The notes beneath the pieces were generated by a model. It made no database searches and had not been told where the DNA came from. It saw only the letters and a list, made by a program, of their open reading frames with translations. Source: Comamonadaceae bacterium (GTDB lineage: Bacteria; Pseudomonadota; Gammaproteobacteria; Burkholderiales; Burkholderiaceae_C). From it: a stretch of 64,000 bases of DNA. Numbering within the stretch: position 1 is the stretch's first letter; every line of letters starts with the position of its first letter. Shown in pieces: positions 10,214 to 19,921 of this stretch. The stretch covers positions 1 to 64,000 of the forward strand of contig JAIYCB010000031.1 in the NCBI GenBank assembly GCA_027488215.1. The letters run 5' to 3'. Made by a program: the position numbers and the translations under genes.

Positions 10214-10939
10214 ATGGCTGGCCACAGTAAATGGGCAAATATTCAGCACCGCAAGGGGCGTCAAGACGAAAAGCGCCAACGGATCTGGACCCGGGTGGTG
10301 CGCGAAATCATGGTGGCTGCCCGCACTGGCGGCGGCGACCCAGGTGCCAATCCCCGTTTGCGCCTGGCCATCGAAAAAGCCAAAGCCGCCAACATGCCAG
10401 CCGACACCATCAAGCGCAATGTGGACAAGGCCACGGGCAACTTGGAAGGCGTGAGCTACGAAGAAATCCGCTATGAAGGCTACGGCATTGGCGGCGCGGC
10501 CATCATTGTGGACACCATGACCGACAACCGGGTGCGCACCGTGGCCGAAATGCGCCACGCTCTGAGCAAGCACGGCGGCAACTTGGGGACCGAGGGCTCG
10601 GTGGCGTTCCAGTTCAAGCATTGCGGTCAATTGATTTTTGCGCCTGGGACCTCGGAGGACCGTGTCATGGAGGTGGCGCTGGAAGCCGGTGCCGAAGACG
10701 TGCTCACTGACGACGAGGGCGCCATCGAAGTTTTGACCCAACCCGCTGATTTTGAAACCGTGAAAAATGCGCTGGAAGCTGCTGGACTCGTGGCCGAGAT
10801 GGCCGAAGTCACCTGGCGTGCTGAAAATTCCGTGTCTTTGTCCGGTGATGAAGCGGCCAAAATGCAAAAATTATTGGATATATTGGAAGATTTGGACGAT
10901 GTGCAAAACGTTTTCCACAATGCCGAGTTTGAAGATTAA
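10214..10939 (+). CDS. YebC/PmpR-family DNA-binding regulatory protein
   Basis: Cytosolic protein of 241 residues, the normal size for YebC/TACO1 proteins. It has the invariant N-terminus [21 protein letters not shown] and the [23 protein letters not shown] segment. The family has been described both as a transcription regulator (PmpR) and as a translation factor that helps ribosomes through difficult stretches. The ribosome-binding site AAGGAA is well placed. It heads a long plus-strand gene run, with purD starting nine bases after its stop. Confidence 0.95.
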   Translation: MAGHSKWANIQHRKGRQDEKRQRIWTRVVREIMVAARTGGGDPGANPRLRLAIEKAKAANMPADTIKRNVDKATGNLEGVSYEEIRYEGYGIGGAAIIVDTMTDNRVRTVAEMRHALSKHGGNLGTEGSVAFQFKHCGQLIFAPGTSEDRVMEVALEAGAEDVLTDDEGAIEVLTQPADFETVKNALEAAGLVAEMAEVTWRAENSVSLSGDEAAKMQKLLDILEDLDDVQNVFHNAEFED

Positions 10940-10948
10940 GGAAGTTGG

Positions 10949-12229
10949 ATGAAAGTATTGGTAGTCGGCAGTGGTGGCCGTGAACATGCCATGGCGTGGA
11001 AACTGGCGCAGTCGCCCAAAGTGCAGCAGGTGTATGTGGCACCCGGCAACGGCGGCACGGCCAAAGACAAAAACCTCGTCAATGTGCCGATCACCGACTT
11101 GGCTGAACTGCGCCAGTGGGCTTTGGACAATGGCATCAGTCTGACTTTGGTGGGGCCGGAAGCACCATTGGCTGCAGGCATCGTGGATGATTTTCGTGCG
11201 CATGGCTTGCGCATTTTTGGCCCTACCCAGGCGGCCGCGCAGCTGGAAAGTTCCAAGGCCTTTTCTAAGGCTTTCATGCAGCGCCACGGCATCCCCACAG
11301 CCGCATTTGAGACCTTCACCGATGCGGCCCAGGCCCATGCTTATGTGGACCGCCAAGGCGCACCCATTGTGGTCAAAGCCGATGGCCTCGCCGCTGGCAA
11401 AGGCGTGGTGGTGGCCATGACGCTGGCCGAGGCGCACGAGGCGATCGATTTCATGCTGCTGGACAACACTTTAGGCGTGGCGCACAACGCGGGCGGCGCA
11501 CGCGTGGTGATTGAGGAGTTCTTGCAAGGCGAAGAAGCCAGTTTCATGGTGCTGTGCGATGGCAAGAATGTGGCTGCCTTGGCCACCAGTCAAGACCACA
11601 AACGCCTGCAAGACGGCGATGAGGGCCCCAACACCGGCGGCATGGGCGCTTATTCGCCTGCGCCCGTGGTCACGGCCGAGGTGCACGCTCGCGCCATGCG
11701 CGAGGTCATCTTGCCCACCATCCGCGGCATGGAGAAAGACGGCATCACCTACACCGGTTTTTTGTATGCGGGCTTGATGATCGACCCCCAAGGCCACATC
11801 AAAACCCTGGAATTCAACTGCCGCATGGGGGACCCCGAAACACAGCCCATCTTGATGCGCCTGAAGTCGGACTTGCTGGACGTTTTGTTGGCGGCCACCT
11901 CCGAAGGTCTGGGTCAATTGGAGATGGAATGGGACCGCCGTGTGGCGCTTGGTGTGGTCATGGCTGCGGCCGGTTACCCACTCAACCCGCGCAAGGGTGT
12001 TGCCATCACCGGCCTGCCCAAGGACCAGAACGATGCCATGGTGTTCCATGCGGGCACCACGGATAAAGACGGTCAAATTCTCACGTCGGGCGGGCGTGTG
12101 CTGTGCGTCACGGCGCTGGCCGATTCGGTCAAGCAGGCGCAGCAAAAGGCCTACCAAACCGCCAGTCCAATCGCCTTTGACGGCATGCAGATGCGCAGGG
12201 ACATTGGTTACCGTGCGATCAAAAACTGA
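10949..12229 (+). CDS. purD: Phosphoribosylamine--glycine ligase
   Basis: Second enzyme of de novo purine synthesis; it joins phosphoribosylamine and glycine using ATP. The 426 residues match the family. The N-domain starts MKVLVVGSGGREHAMAWKLA. The ATP-grasp region contains VVKADGLAAGKGVVVA and the family signature FNCRMGDPETQPI. The C-domain ends near residue 426. The AAGGAAG ribosome-binding site overlaps the end of yebC, so the two are probably cotranscribed. Confidence 0.98.
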   Translation: MKVLVVGSGGREHAMAWKLAQSPKVQQVYVAPGNGGTAKDKNLVNVPITDLAELRQWALDNGISLTLVGPEAPLAAGIVDDFRAHGLRIFGPTQAAAQLESSKAFSKAFMQRHGIPTAAFETFTDAAQAHAYVDRQGAPIVVKADGLAAGKGVVVAMTLAEAHEAIDFMLLDNTLGVAHNAGGARVVIEEFLQGEEASFMVLCDGKNVAALATSQDHKRLQDGDEGPNTGGMGAYSPAPVVTAEVHARAMREVILPTIRGMEKDGITYTGFLYAGLMIDPQGHIKTLEFNCRMGDPETQPILMRLKSDLLDVLLAATSEGLGQLEMEWDRRVALGVVMAAAGYPLNPRKGVAITGLPKDQNDAMVFHAGTTDKDGQILTSGGRVLCVTALADSVKQAQQKAYQTASPIAFDGMQMRRDIGYRAIKN

Positions 12230-12243
12230 AACAACAGACCCGC

Positions 12244-12885
12244 ATGATCCGATTGACCCGCCATCCTGTGACTTTCAAAGGCTCGCGCTTGGCCCGTTGG
12301 ATTTTGAAAATGCTGGGTTGGCAATTGGACTTTGAGGGCTTTCCCAGCCGGCAGGGCGTTGCCATTGTGTACCCGCACACCAGCAACTGGGATTTCCCCA
12401 TCGGCATGTTGGCCAAATGGGCGCTGGGCATTCCGGCGCATTTTTGGGGCAAGGACTCGTTGTTCAAGTTTCCTTTGGTCGGCGCTTGGATGCGCTGGGT
12501 GGGCGGCATCCCGATTGACCGCAGCTCCTCTCGCGGTGTGGTCGGTCAGATGGTGCATGTGTTCGAGCAGCACAAGCAAAATGACCAGTTGCTCTGGCTG
12601 GGGCTGGCTCCGGAGGGCACACGCAGTCTTACTCCGGGCTGGCGAAGTGGCTTTTACCAATTGACCTTGGGTGCTCAGGTGCCCTTGGCATTGGTCAAGC
12701 TCGACTGGGGGCAGCGCCGCTTCAGCGTGGTTGATTTTTACGATCTGACCGGCGATGTCGAGCGCGATTACGCCCACATGGCCCAAGTCTTCCAGGGGGT
12801 CAAAGGCTTCCATGAACACCAAATGGGGCCCATACTCCCATGGCGTCCGGGTCAGGCGGTTGAATCGCCTCGCCTCAAACCTTGA
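12244..12885 (+). CDS. Lysophospholipid acyltransferase family protein (PlsC-like)
   Basis: Membrane-associated acyltransferase of the PlsC superfamily, 213 residues. The catalytic HX4D box is HTSNWD (45-50) and the substrate-binding motif is EGTR (124-127, in LAPEGTRS). HTSNWD resembles a PlsC subgroup separate from the true 1-acyl-glycerol-3-phosphate acyltransferase, whose box is usually NHQSxxD. The acyl acceptor therefore cannot be named. It starts 14 bases after purD and probably belongs to the same transcript. Confidence 0.88.
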   Translation: MIRLTRHPVTFKGSRLARWILKMLGWQLDFEGFPSRQGVAIVYPHTSNWDFPIGMLAKWALGIPAHFWGKDSLFKFPLVGAWMRWVGGIPIDRSSSRGVVGQMVHVFEQHKQNDQLLWLGLAPEGTRSLTPGWRSGFYQLTLGAQVPLALVKLDWGQRRFSVVDFYDLTGDVERDYAHMAQVFQGVKGFHEHQMGPILPWRPGQAVESPRLKP

Positions 12886-12905
12886 AGATTTTCTGAACCT
12901 TTTCA

Positions 12906-13841
12906 ATGCCCAAATCCACCATGAGCACCCCCTTTGAACTCGGTACCGTCAAAAATTATCTGGTGGGCTTGCAATCCCGCATCACCGGCGCCTTGACTGA
13001 CCTGGACGGCACCCCTTTCTTGACCGATGCCTGGCAAAAAGATCCGAGTGAAAAACTCCAGGGCAATGGCATCACCCAGATCCTGGAAGGTGGGCCGATT
13101 TTTGAGCGTGCCGGTTGCGGTTTTTCGCACGTCACTGGGCCACAACTGCCGCCCTCGGCCACCCAGCACCGCCCTGAGTTGGCCGGTTCGGCCTTTGAGG
13201 CGATGGGCGTTTCCTTGGTGTTTCATCCGCGCAACCCCTATGTGCCCACGGTGCACATGAACGTGCGCATGATCGCGGCCAAGCCCGAAGGCAAGTCACC
13301 TGTGGCCTGGTTTGGTGGTGGCATGGATCTGACGCCTTACTACGGCTTTGAAGACGATGTGGTGCATTTTCACCAGACCTGCAAGGACGCATTGGCTCCT
13401 TTTGGCGAAGGTTTGCACCCGCGTTTCAAGGCCTGGTGTGATGACTATTTTTGCAACAAGCACCGACACGAGCAGCGCGGTGTGGGCGGCATTTTCTTTG
13501 ACGATTTTTCCGAACTGGGCATGGACCGAAGCTTTGCCATGCTGCAAAGCGTGGCCGATTCACTGCTGAAGGCCTACATGCCCATCGTGATGCGCCGCAA
13601 GGACATGCCCTATGGCGAACGCGAGCGAGACTTTCAGCTCTACCGCCGCGGTCGCTACGTCGAGTTCAACCTGGTCTGGGACCGGGGCACGCATTTTGGA
13701 CTTCAGTCGGGTGGCCGCACCGAGTCGATCCTGCTGTCCATGCCGCCCGAGGTGCGCTGGTCTTACCAGCGCAAAGACGAAGCCGGCTCGCCGGAGGAGC
13801 GACTGATCAGCCACTTTCTGGTGCCCAAGGACTGGGTTTGA
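12906..13841 (+). CDS. hemF: Oxygen-dependent coproporphyrinogen-III oxidase
   Basis: Aerobic HemF oxidatively decarboxylates coproporphyrinogen III to protoporphyrinogen IX in heme synthesis. The 311 residues contain the family hallmarks: [44 protein letters not shown] and [23 protein letters not shown]. The ATG at 12906 is used; a second ATG at 12921 (MSTPFELG) is also plausible, and neither has a strong ribosome-binding site. The stop codon overlaps the possible TTG start of nadD. Confidence 0.97.
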   Translation: MPKSTMSTPFELGTVKNYLVGLQSRITGALTDLDGTPFLTDAWQKDPSEKLQGNGITQILEGGPIFERAGCGFSHVTGPQLPPSATQHRPELAGSAFEAMGVSLVFHPRNPYVPTVHMNVRMIAAKPEGKSPVAWFGGGMDLTPYYGFEDDVVHFHQTCKDALAPFGEGLHPRFKAWCDDYFCNKHRHEQRGVGGIFFDDFSELGMDRSFAMLQSVADSLLKAYMPIVMRRKDMPYGERERDFQLYRRGRYVEFNLVWDRGTHFGLQSGGRTESILLSMPPEVRWSYQRKDEAGSPEERLISHFLVPKDWV

Positions 13842-13855
13842 GTCGGCCTGCTGCC

Positions 13856-14497
13856 ATGTCAAATACCCAAGCCAATGTGCAGCGCTTGGGCATTTTTGGT
13901 GGCGCTTTCGACCCACCGCACTTGGCCCATGTGGCCTTGGTCGAAGCGGCCATGTCCCAGTTGCAACTCGATGCCGTGCGCGTGCTGCCCACGGGCCAAG
14001 CCTGGCACAAACCACGCCAGCTCAGCGATGCGGCGCACCGCCTGGCCATGACGCGTCTGGCCTTTGCCCATTTGCCGCAAGTGGTGGTGGACGAGCGGGA
14101 AATTCTGCGCTCCGGACCCAGTTACACGGTGGACACCCTGCACGAGTTGCAAACCGAATACCCGCATGCGCAGTTGTATTTGCTCATCGGTGACGACCAG
14201 CGCCGCGCCTTACCTTCATGGCACCAAATCGGAGAAATTGCCCGCATCGCTATAATTTGCGCCGCATGTCGCGATATGGCCGTGCGTGCCTGGAACGAAG
14301 AATCAGGCACGCCAACCACAAGCCCAACCCTTCCCGACACCCTGCAAGCGCGCATTCGCACTCTGGATATGCCGCTGATGCCTCACAGTGCCACGGACAT
14401 CCGTGTGCTGGCGGTCACAGACCAAGCCCTCACCGGTCTGGTGTCCCCCGCTGTTGAGCGCTATATTCACGAACACCACCTTTACAGGCCTCATTGA
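13856..14497 (+). CDS. nadD: Nicotinate-nucleotide adenylyltransferase
   Basis: Converts nicotinate mononucleotide and ATP to deamido-NAD in NAD synthesis. The nucleotidyltransferase signature GIFGGAFDPPHLAHVAL lies near the N-terminus, with the HxxH-type pair in the PPHLAH loop. The second conserved element is HSATDIR near the C-terminus. Two starts are possible: TTG at 13838, which overlaps the hemF stop and has AAGGA six bases upstream, and ATG at 13856, chosen here. The product is 213 aa (219 aa from the TTG). Its stop overlaps the start of rsfS, a common nadD-rsfS-rlmH arrangement. Confidence 0.94.
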   Translation: MSNTQANVQRLGIFGGAFDPPHLAHVALVEAAMSQLQLDAVRVLPTGQAWHKPRQLSDAAHRLAMTRLAFAHLPQVVVDEREILRSGPSYTVDTLHELQTEYPHAQLYLLIGDDQRRALPSWHQIGEIARIAIICAACRDMAVRAWNEESGTPTTSPTLPDTLQARIRTLDMPLMPHSATDIRVLAVTDQALTGLVSPAVERYIHEHHLYRPH

Positions 14498-15240
14498 TGA
14501 CCGAAAACGCTGCCAAAAAAGACATCCAAAAACTCCAGCGGGCCATCGTGGACGCCCTGGAGGACGTCAAGGCTCAAGAGATCCAGGTGTTTGACACTGA
14601 GCACCTGTCTTCCTTGTTTGAGCGGGTCATCATTGCTTCGGGTACCTCCAACCGGCAGACCAAGGCGTTGTCCGCCAGCGTGCGTGACAAGGTGCGCCTG
14701 GCCGGGTTTGCCAAGCCGCGCATCGAAGGCGAAGACAACGGTGAGTGGATCATTGTGGATTGCGGCCCAGCCGTGGTGCACATCATGCAGCCGACCATCC
14801 GCACGTATTACAACCTCGAAGAAATCTGGGGTGGCACACCCGTGCGTCTGAAGTTCGGTGCACCCAAGCCTGCCGCCGGTGCCGAGGTCAAGGGCCACAT
14901 CAAGAACTCGGTGGCGAAAAAAGCGGTGACCAAAACCACGGCTGCCAAAACACCCGCGGCCAAAAAGCCGTCCACACCAGCTGCCGCCAAGGCCAAACCT
15001 GCCTTGAAAGCGCCATCAAAGTCAACCAAACCTGCGGCCAAGGTCCCTGCAAAATCTGCTGCTAAAACCTCAGCCAAGTCCGCAGTCCCCAAGGCCAGCA
15101 GCCCCAGCAGCAAGCCCACGTTGAAAACCGTGGGCAAGCCCGCAGCCAAAGCCACGACAAAGACGGCCGCCAAACCGGTCGCCAAAAAAGCACCCGCCCG
15201 CAAGGCCGTGCAAGCGGCGACCCGTCGCAAAGCCGATTGA
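14497..15240 (+). CDS. rsfS: Ribosome silencing factor RsfS with long Lys/Ala-rich tail
   Basis: RsfS (RsfA/DUF143) binds L14 on the 50S subunit and blocks subunit joining under starvation. The conserved domain is residues 1-122: FERVIIASGTSNRQTKALS, then EDNGEWIIVDCGPAVVHIM, then YNLEEIWG. Family members often stop near here. This protein continues for about 120 residues of Lys, Ala, Pro, Ser and Thr in KPAAK/TAAKT-like repeats, resembling histone H1-like tails. The total is 247 aa from the ATG, which overlaps the nadD stop as TGATG; a TTG three bases earlier is also in frame. rlmH begins seven bases later. Confidence 0.95.
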   Translation: MTENAAKKDIQKLQRAIVDALEDVKAQEIQVFDTEHLSSLFERVIIASGTSNRQTKALSASVRDKVRLAGFAKPRIEGEDNGEWIIVDCGPAVVHIMQPTIRTYYNLEEIWGGTPVRLKFGAPKPAAGAEVKGHIKNSVAKKAVTKTTAAKTPAAKKPSTPAAAKAKPALKAPSKSTKPAAKVPAKSAAKTSAKSAVPKASSPSSKPTLKTVGKPAAKATTKTAAKPVAKKAPARKAVQAATRRKAD

Positions 15241-15246
15241 TCCTGC

Positions 15247-15714
15247 ATGAAGCTGCTGATCGTTGCGGTCGGCCTGCGTGTGCCGGATTGGGCGCAGACC
15301 GCTTGGGACGACTATGCCAAACGCTTTCCGCCTGAGCTCAAGGTCGAGCTCAGGGCGGTAAAGACCGAGCCCCGGGGCTCCAAAACCCTGCCCAACTTGT
15401 ATGCCGCCGAACGCCAACGCATCGAGGCGGTCATTCCCAGAGGCACCCGCATCGTGGTGCTGGACGAGCGCGGCACCAACCTCACCACCCAGGCCCTGGC
15501 CACACGCTTGACCAATTGGCAATTGGATGGTGATGATGTGGCGTTGGTGATTGGCGGTCCCGACGGGCTGGAGCCTGAGTTCCGGCAAGCCGCGCATGAG
15601 CGCATCCGCCTGTCCGACATGACCTTGCCCCACGCCATGGCCCGCGTGCTGCTGATCGAGCAGCTCTACCGCGCCTGGTCCATCAACGCCAACCACCCTT
15701 ACCACCGCGAATGA
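15247..15714 (+). CDS. rlmH: 23S rRNA (pseudouridine1915-N3)-methyltransferase RlmH
   Basis: SPOUT-class methyltransferase that modifies helix 69 of 23S rRNA on assembled ribosomes. It has 155 residues, the usual size. [11 protein letters not shown] forms part of the knot that binds S-adenosylmethionine. The C-terminal signature [21 protein letters not shown] is unmistakable. Its stop overlaps the start of maf by four bases (ATGA), so translation is likely coupled. Its position next to rsfS groups two late ribosome factors. Confidence 0.97.
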   Translation: MKLLIVAVGLRVPDWAQTAWDDYAKRFPPELKVELRAVKTEPRGSKTLPNLYAAERQRIEAVIPRGTRIVVLDERGTNLTTQALATRLTNWQLDGDDVALVIGGPDGLEPEFRQAAHERIRLSDMTLPHAMARVLLIEQLYRAWSINANHPYHRE

Positions 15715-16313
15715 GCGACTTCATCTACCTTGCCTCCCAAAGCCCTCGGCGCAGTCAGTTGCTAGACCAAATCGGAGTAGCACACAAGCTGCTGCTGGCC
15801 TCGCCTGAAGAGGATGCCGAGTCTCTGGAAGATTTGCGTGGTGCTGAAGCGCCCGCACGCTACGTGGCGCGGGTGACCGGGCTCAAACTCGATGCCGCGG
15901 TGCAGCGCTTGAGGCGCCAGGGCCTGCCTGCTGCGCCCGTGCTGTGTGCCGACACCACCGTGTGCCTGGGTCGCGAGATTCTGGGCAAACCAGCGAACGA
16001 GGCCGATGCGGTGCGCATGCTCCAGCGTCTGGCGGGCCAAAACCACCGTGTGTTGACGGCCGTCGCGGTGCAGAAGGGCACCCATCGGGTGTCGGCTGTG
16101 TCCGAATCCTGGGTGCGCTTTGCCGCCATGTCCCCTGCGCAGATCAAGGCTTACGTGGCCACAGGCGAGCCCATGGGCAAAGCCGGGGCTTACGGGGTGC
16201 AGGGCAGGGCGGCTGCCCATATTGAACAGATCCGGGGCAGTTATTCAGGCATCATGGGCTTGCCGCTGTTCGAGACCGCAGCCTTGCTGCGGTCCATGGG
16301 TGTGCGTTGTTGA
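15711..16313 (+). CDS. Maf-family nucleoside triphosphate pyrophosphatase
   Basis: House-cleaning enzyme that hydrolyses non-canonical or excess nucleoside triphosphates to monophosphates. It has 200 residues. The N-terminal [14 protein letters not shown] is the Maf signature. Other conserved parts are [18 protein letters not shown] and [35 protein letters not shown], the latter resembling the dTTP/UTP-specific YhdE subgroup. The ATG overlaps the rlmH stop. The rlmH-maf-rng order is common in betaproteobacteria. Confidence 0.93.
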   Translation: MSDFIYLASQSPRRSQLLDQIGVAHKLLLASPEEDAESLEDLRGAEAPARYVARVTGLKLDAAVQRLRRQGLPAAPVLCADTTVCLGREILGKPANEADAVRMLQRLAGQNHRVLTAVAVQKGTHRVSAVSESWVRFAAMSPAQIKAYVATGEPMGKAGAYGVQGRAAAHIEQIRGSYSGIMGLPLFETAALLRSMGVRC

Positions 16314-16390
16314 GCGTTCACGCCAACCAGAGCGCCGATGGCGCTGTTGCGTTACCCGAGTTGTTTTTCTTTTTTCATCTGATGCCCTCC

Positions 16391-17863
16391 ATGCAACAAG
16401 ATATTTTGGTCAATTGGTCGCCCCAGGAAACCCGGGTCGCGGTGGTGGAGTTCGGCGCGGTGCAAGAGTTGCATGTCGAGCGTACGCTTGAGCGTGGTCT
16501 GGTGGGCAATGTGTACCTGGGCAAAGTCGCCCGCGTCTTGCCGGGCATGCAATCGGCCTTCATCGACATCGGTCTTGATAAGGCGGCTTTTTTGCACGTG
16601 GCCGATGTTTGGCAAAAACATGCCGAAGGTGAGGCGTCTACCGCTCGTACCGGTCAGCCGCTGGTGCCGATTGAGAAGCAGGTGTTCGAGGGCCGCGCCA
16701 TCATGGTGCAGGTGATCAAGGACCCCATGGGCACCAAGGGCGCGCGCCTGTCCACTCAAATCAGCATCGCAGGTCGGCATCTGGTGTTTTTGCCGCAAGA
16801 CGATCACATCGGGGTCTCGCAAAAAATTCCGGCCGATCAGCGTGATGTGCTGCGGGAAAGGCTGCAAGCCTTGGTGGGACCTTCCGGGGGCGGTTTCATT
16901 TTGCGCACCAACGCTGAAGATTCCAGCGACGAGGAGTTGCAAGACGACATCGCTTATCTGCGCAAGACTTGGGCCCGCATCAAAGAGGCTTCGATGCGCC
17001 TGCCGCCTTCCTCCTTGCTGCACCGTGACCTGTCGCTGTTGCAACGCGTGCTGCGCGACCTGGTGGGCGAGGCCACTCAAAGCATCCGTATCGATTCGCA
17101 AGAACAATTTGGCAGGCTGCAGGCCTTTGGCCAGGAGTTCATGCCGAAAGCGGCAGAACGCTTGCAGCTCTACAAAGGCGAGCGCCCTATCTTTGACCTT
17201 TATTCAATCGACGAGGAAATCGCCAAAGCGCTGGGCCGCCGGGTAGAACTGAAGTCGGGTGGTTATTTGATCATTGACCAGACCGAGGCCCTGACCACGG
17301 TGGATGTGAACACGGGCGGTTATGTCGGCGCGCGCAATTTCGAGGACACGATTTTCAAGACCAACCTGGAGGCGGCCCAGACCATTGCACGGCAACTGCG
17401 TCTGCGCAACCTGGGCGGCATCATCATTGCGGACTTCATCGACATGGCCCGCCCCGAGCACCAGGAGGCGGTGTTGGCCGAATTCCGCAAACAACTTTCG
17501 CGTGACCGCGTCAAAACCATGGCGGGCGGCTTTTCGTCCCTGGGTTTGCTGGAGATGACGCGCAAGCGCACCCGAGAGTCCCTGGCCCACATGCTGTGCG
17601 AGCCCTGCCCGAGCTGTCAGGGAAAAGGTGTCGTCAAGACACCGCGCTCGGTGGTGTACGACATCCTGCGGGAGATCTTGCGCGAAGCGCGTCAATTCAA
17701 CCCGCGCGAGTTCCGCATCGTGGCCACGTCGGCGGTCATTGATTTGCTGCTGGACGAGGAAAGCCAACACTTGGCGGGCTTGTCGGACTTCATCGCCAAG
17801 CCGATTTCGCTGCAGGTCGAAGCATCCTTCGGACCGGAGCAGTACGACATCGTGCTGCTCTAA
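16391..17863 (+). CDS. rng: Ribonuclease G
   Basis: Endoribonuclease for 16S rRNA 5' maturation and mRNA decay, cytoplasmic. From the chosen ATG the protein is 490 aa, matching E. coli RNase G (489 aa), and starts MQQDILVNWSPQETRVA. An S1-like domain lies at about 36-120. The DNase I-like catalytic region holds VDVNTGGYVGARNFEDTIFKTN and IADFIDMARPEHQ. The zinc-link is CEPCPSCQGKG. The frame opens upstream to 16307, and an ATG at 16382 is also possible. A six-base stem (AGCGCC/GGCGCT, 16331-16345) lies in the leader. The gene is convergent with msbA, seven bases away from stop to stop. Confidence 0.96.
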   Translation: MQQDILVNWSPQETRVAVVEFGAVQELHVERTLERGLVGNVYLGKVARVLPGMQSAFIDIGLDKAAFLHVADVWQKHAEGEASTARTGQPLVPIEKQVFEGRAIMVQVIKDPMGTKGARLSTQISIAGRHLVFLPQDDHIGVSQKIPADQRDVLRERLQALVGPSGGGFILRTNAEDSSDEELQDDIAYLRKTWARIKEASMRLPPSSLLHRDLSLLQRVLRDLVGEATQSIRIDSQEQFGRLQAFGQEFMPKAAERLQLYKGERPIFDLYSIDEEIAKALGRRVELKSGGYLIIDQTEALTTVDVNTGGYVGARNFEDTIFKTNLEAAQTIARQLRLRNLGGIIIADFIDMARPEHQEAVLAEFRKQLSRDRVKTMAGGFSSLGLLEMTRKRTRESLAHMLCEPCPSCQGKGVVKTPRSVVYDILREILREARQFNPREFRIVATSAVIDLLLDEESQHLAGLSDFIAKPISLQVEASFGPEQYDIVLL

Positions 17864-17869
17864 AGTGCT

Positions 17870-19690
17870 TCAGACCGATTGGCTGGCTTGTGCGCTTGGA
17901 TCGCCATGCGTGTTGTCCCATTCGCCCCGGTGGTGCAAGCGGGTATAGGCCCCACCACGTGACAAGAGCTCGGTGGGTGTGCCTTGCTCCACGATGCGTC
18001 CGCGCTCCATCACGATGACGCGGTCAGCGTGTTCAATGGTAGAAAGGCGGTGTGCCACGATCAAGGTGGTGCGACCCAGCATGAGTTTTTGCAAGGCGTC
18101 TTGCACAAGACGTTCGGACTCGTTGTCCAGTGCTGAAGTCGCCTCATCCAGAATCAAGATAGGCGCGTCCTTGTACAAGGCGCGGGCGATCGCCAAGCGC
18201 TGGCGCTGACCGCCAGACAGCTGGTTGGCGTTGTGGCCCAAGTCAGTGTCCATGCCATGGGGTAGGGTTTCGACATGGTCCCACAGATTGGCTGCTTGCA
18301 GGCATTGCTGGACTTTGTCTCGGTCGGGTGTGTTGCCCAGGCTCACATTCACCAGCAAGCTGTCATTGAGCATGACAACGTCCTGGCTCACCATGGCCAA
18401 TTGTTGGCGCAGGCTGTCCAATTGCCACTGTTGCAGGGGCACGCCATCCAGAAGCAATTGTCCGCGGTTGGGGCTCAAAAAGCGGGGTAACAATTGGATC
18501 AGTGTGGTTTTGCCTGCGCCCGATGTTCCGACCAGAGCCACCGTTTCGCCGGGCTTGACGCTCAGATTGATCTGATCCAGTGCGGGTGCAGCGTCCAGGT
18601 TGAACTGCACGCTCACGTCTTGCCACTCAAGGGCGCCACTGACGCGTTGCACCCGGTGTTGTCCCTGGCTCTCTTCGGGGGCGTCGTGCATGAGTGCCAG
18701 GCCACGTTCCAAAGCAGCCAGTCCTCGGGTGATGGGGTTGGCCACATCGGCCAGCCGTTTGATCGGGGCAATCAGCATCAGCATGGCGGTGATGAAGGCC
18801 ACAAAACCGCCCACCGTGGTGCCTGAAGCTGCCTCCCGGCTTTGCATCAGCGCGATCACCAGAACCAAGGAAAGGGCAATCGCCGCCATCATTTGCGTCA
18901 GCGGTGTCATGGCGGCCGAGGCCACTGTGGATTTGAGGGCCAATCGTCTGAGCCGCTGCCCCAACGCATTGAAGCGACCCATCTGTTGCGCTTGCGCTCC
19001 GTGCAGACGCACTACACGGTGAGCCAGTACGTTTTCTTCCACCACATAGGCCAGGTCGTCGGTTGCTTTTTGACTTTCTTTGGTTAACCCATACAAGCGG
19101 CGAGACAGCACTTTCATGACCCAACTCAGGCCGGGGGCCACCGTGAAAACCACCAGCGTGAGTTGCCAGTTCAGCCACATCAAATAGCCCACCAAGGCCA
19201 ATAAAGTAAAACTGTCACGGGTCAAACCGATCAGAGCCGACACCAGCTGTGATGCGCCAATTTGCACCTCGTAAACCACAGTGTTGGACAATGCGCTGGC
19301 CGATTGACGACTGAACAGTGATAAATCTGCCCGCACCAATTTCTCAAACAGGTCGCTGCGCAGTTTTTCCATGCCGTCGTTGGTCACGCGCGCCAGCGCA
19401 TATTGCGCTACAAAGTGTGCCAAGCCACGCACACTGAACAGGCCAATGACCACCAGCGGAACAGACCACAGGGGTAAACTGTTTTCGGTAAAGCCACTGT
19501 CCAGCAAAGGCTGGAACAAGGCGGGGATCAGCGGCTCGGTCAGGGCGGCGACCAAAGTCGCCCCAATGGCCAGCATCCAGATACCTCGTTGGCGCCAAAA
19601 ATAGGGTTTCAGGCGTAACAACCGCTGGACAATGCCAGGCTGTGGGGCACTGACCGTAGGCGGTTGGGTGTTGGGTTGGGCTGCAGGCAT
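17870..19690 (-). CDS. msbA: Lipid A export ABC transporter, permease/ATPase MsbA
   Basis: Half-transporter that flips lipid A-core across the inner membrane as a homodimer. From the ATG at 19690 it has 606 residues. The N-terminal transmembrane domain has six predicted spans (about 35-330). The nucleotide-binding domain has Walker A GTSGAGKTT, signature LSGGQRQR and Walker B ILILDEATSALD, followed by an H-loop (IVAHRLSTIEHAD). The first 20 residues are Pro/Gln-rich. The frame is open further upstream to 19789, but that stretch looks non-coding. It is divergent from tolB across about 230 bases. Confidence 0.93.
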   Translation of the reverse strand: MPAAQPNTQPPTVSAPQPGIVQRLLRLKPYFWRQRGIWMLAIGATLVAALTEPLIPALFQPLLDSGFTENSLPLWSVPLVVIGLFSVRGLAHFVAQYALARVTNDGMEKLRSDLFEKLVRADLSLFSRQSASALSNTVVYEVQIGASQLVSALIGLTRDSFTLLALVGYLMWLNWQLTLVVFTVAPGLSWVMKVLSRRLYGLTKESQKATDDLAYVVEENVLAHRVVRLHGAQAQQMGRFNALGQRLRRLALKSTVASAAMTPLTQMMAAIALSLVLVIALMQSREAASGTTVGGFVAFITAMLMLIAPIKRLADVANPITRGLAALERGLALMHDAPEESQGQHRVQRVSGALEWQDVSVQFNLDAAPALDQINLSVKPGETVALVGTSGAGKTTLIQLLPRFLSPNRGQLLLDGVPLQQWQLDSLRQQLAMVSQDVVMLNDSLLVNVSLGNTPDRDKVQQCLQAANLWDHVETLPHGMDTDLGHNANQLSGGQRQRLAIARALYKDAPILILDEATSALDNESERLVQDALQKLMLGRTTLIVAHRLSTIEHADRVIVMERGRIVEQGTPTELLSRGGAYTRLHHRGEWDNTHGDPSAQASQSV

Positions 19691-19921
19691 GGGCACTGTG
19701 ATTGTAAGCAGGCCCAGAACCGAACTGCTTTTGGTGCAGCACTCGCTGACCTCTTTCCATATCAGGCCTTGAAGCAAGCTTGCGTCCATTGGTCATGCTT
19801 GCATGGGTTGTCTGATTCATGGTGGAGACTTTGCCCTTTGCATCATGGACTTCGGACAAAACAGGGTGCTCACGGTGTACGATCAGCGTTTATTCAGGCC
19901 CACTACATTTTGTTGAAGAAC
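19691..19921. other. Intergenic region between divergent msbA and tolB
   Basis: About 230 bases without a supported gene. Both strands have open frames here (upstream extensions of msbA and tolB), but neither has a signal peptide or family match in the extension. It should hold the promoters of both genes; I see no clear sigma-70 box pair or terminator. Confidence 0.5.

Noticed and set aside
14246..14262. TATAAT within nadD as a promoter for rsfS
   Set aside because: No acceptable -35 at 16-18 bases; the overlap of nadD and rsfS suggests cotranscription.
14869..15240. RsfS tail as a separate gene or a CRISPR-like repeat
   Set aside because: The frame is continuous with RsfS and the repeats are degenerate Lys/Ala codons, without regular spacers.
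16331..16377. Hairpin AGCGCC/GGCGCT with later T-rich stretch before rng as a terminator
   Set aside because: The T-tract is about 27 bases away from the stem, so intrinsic termination is unlikely.
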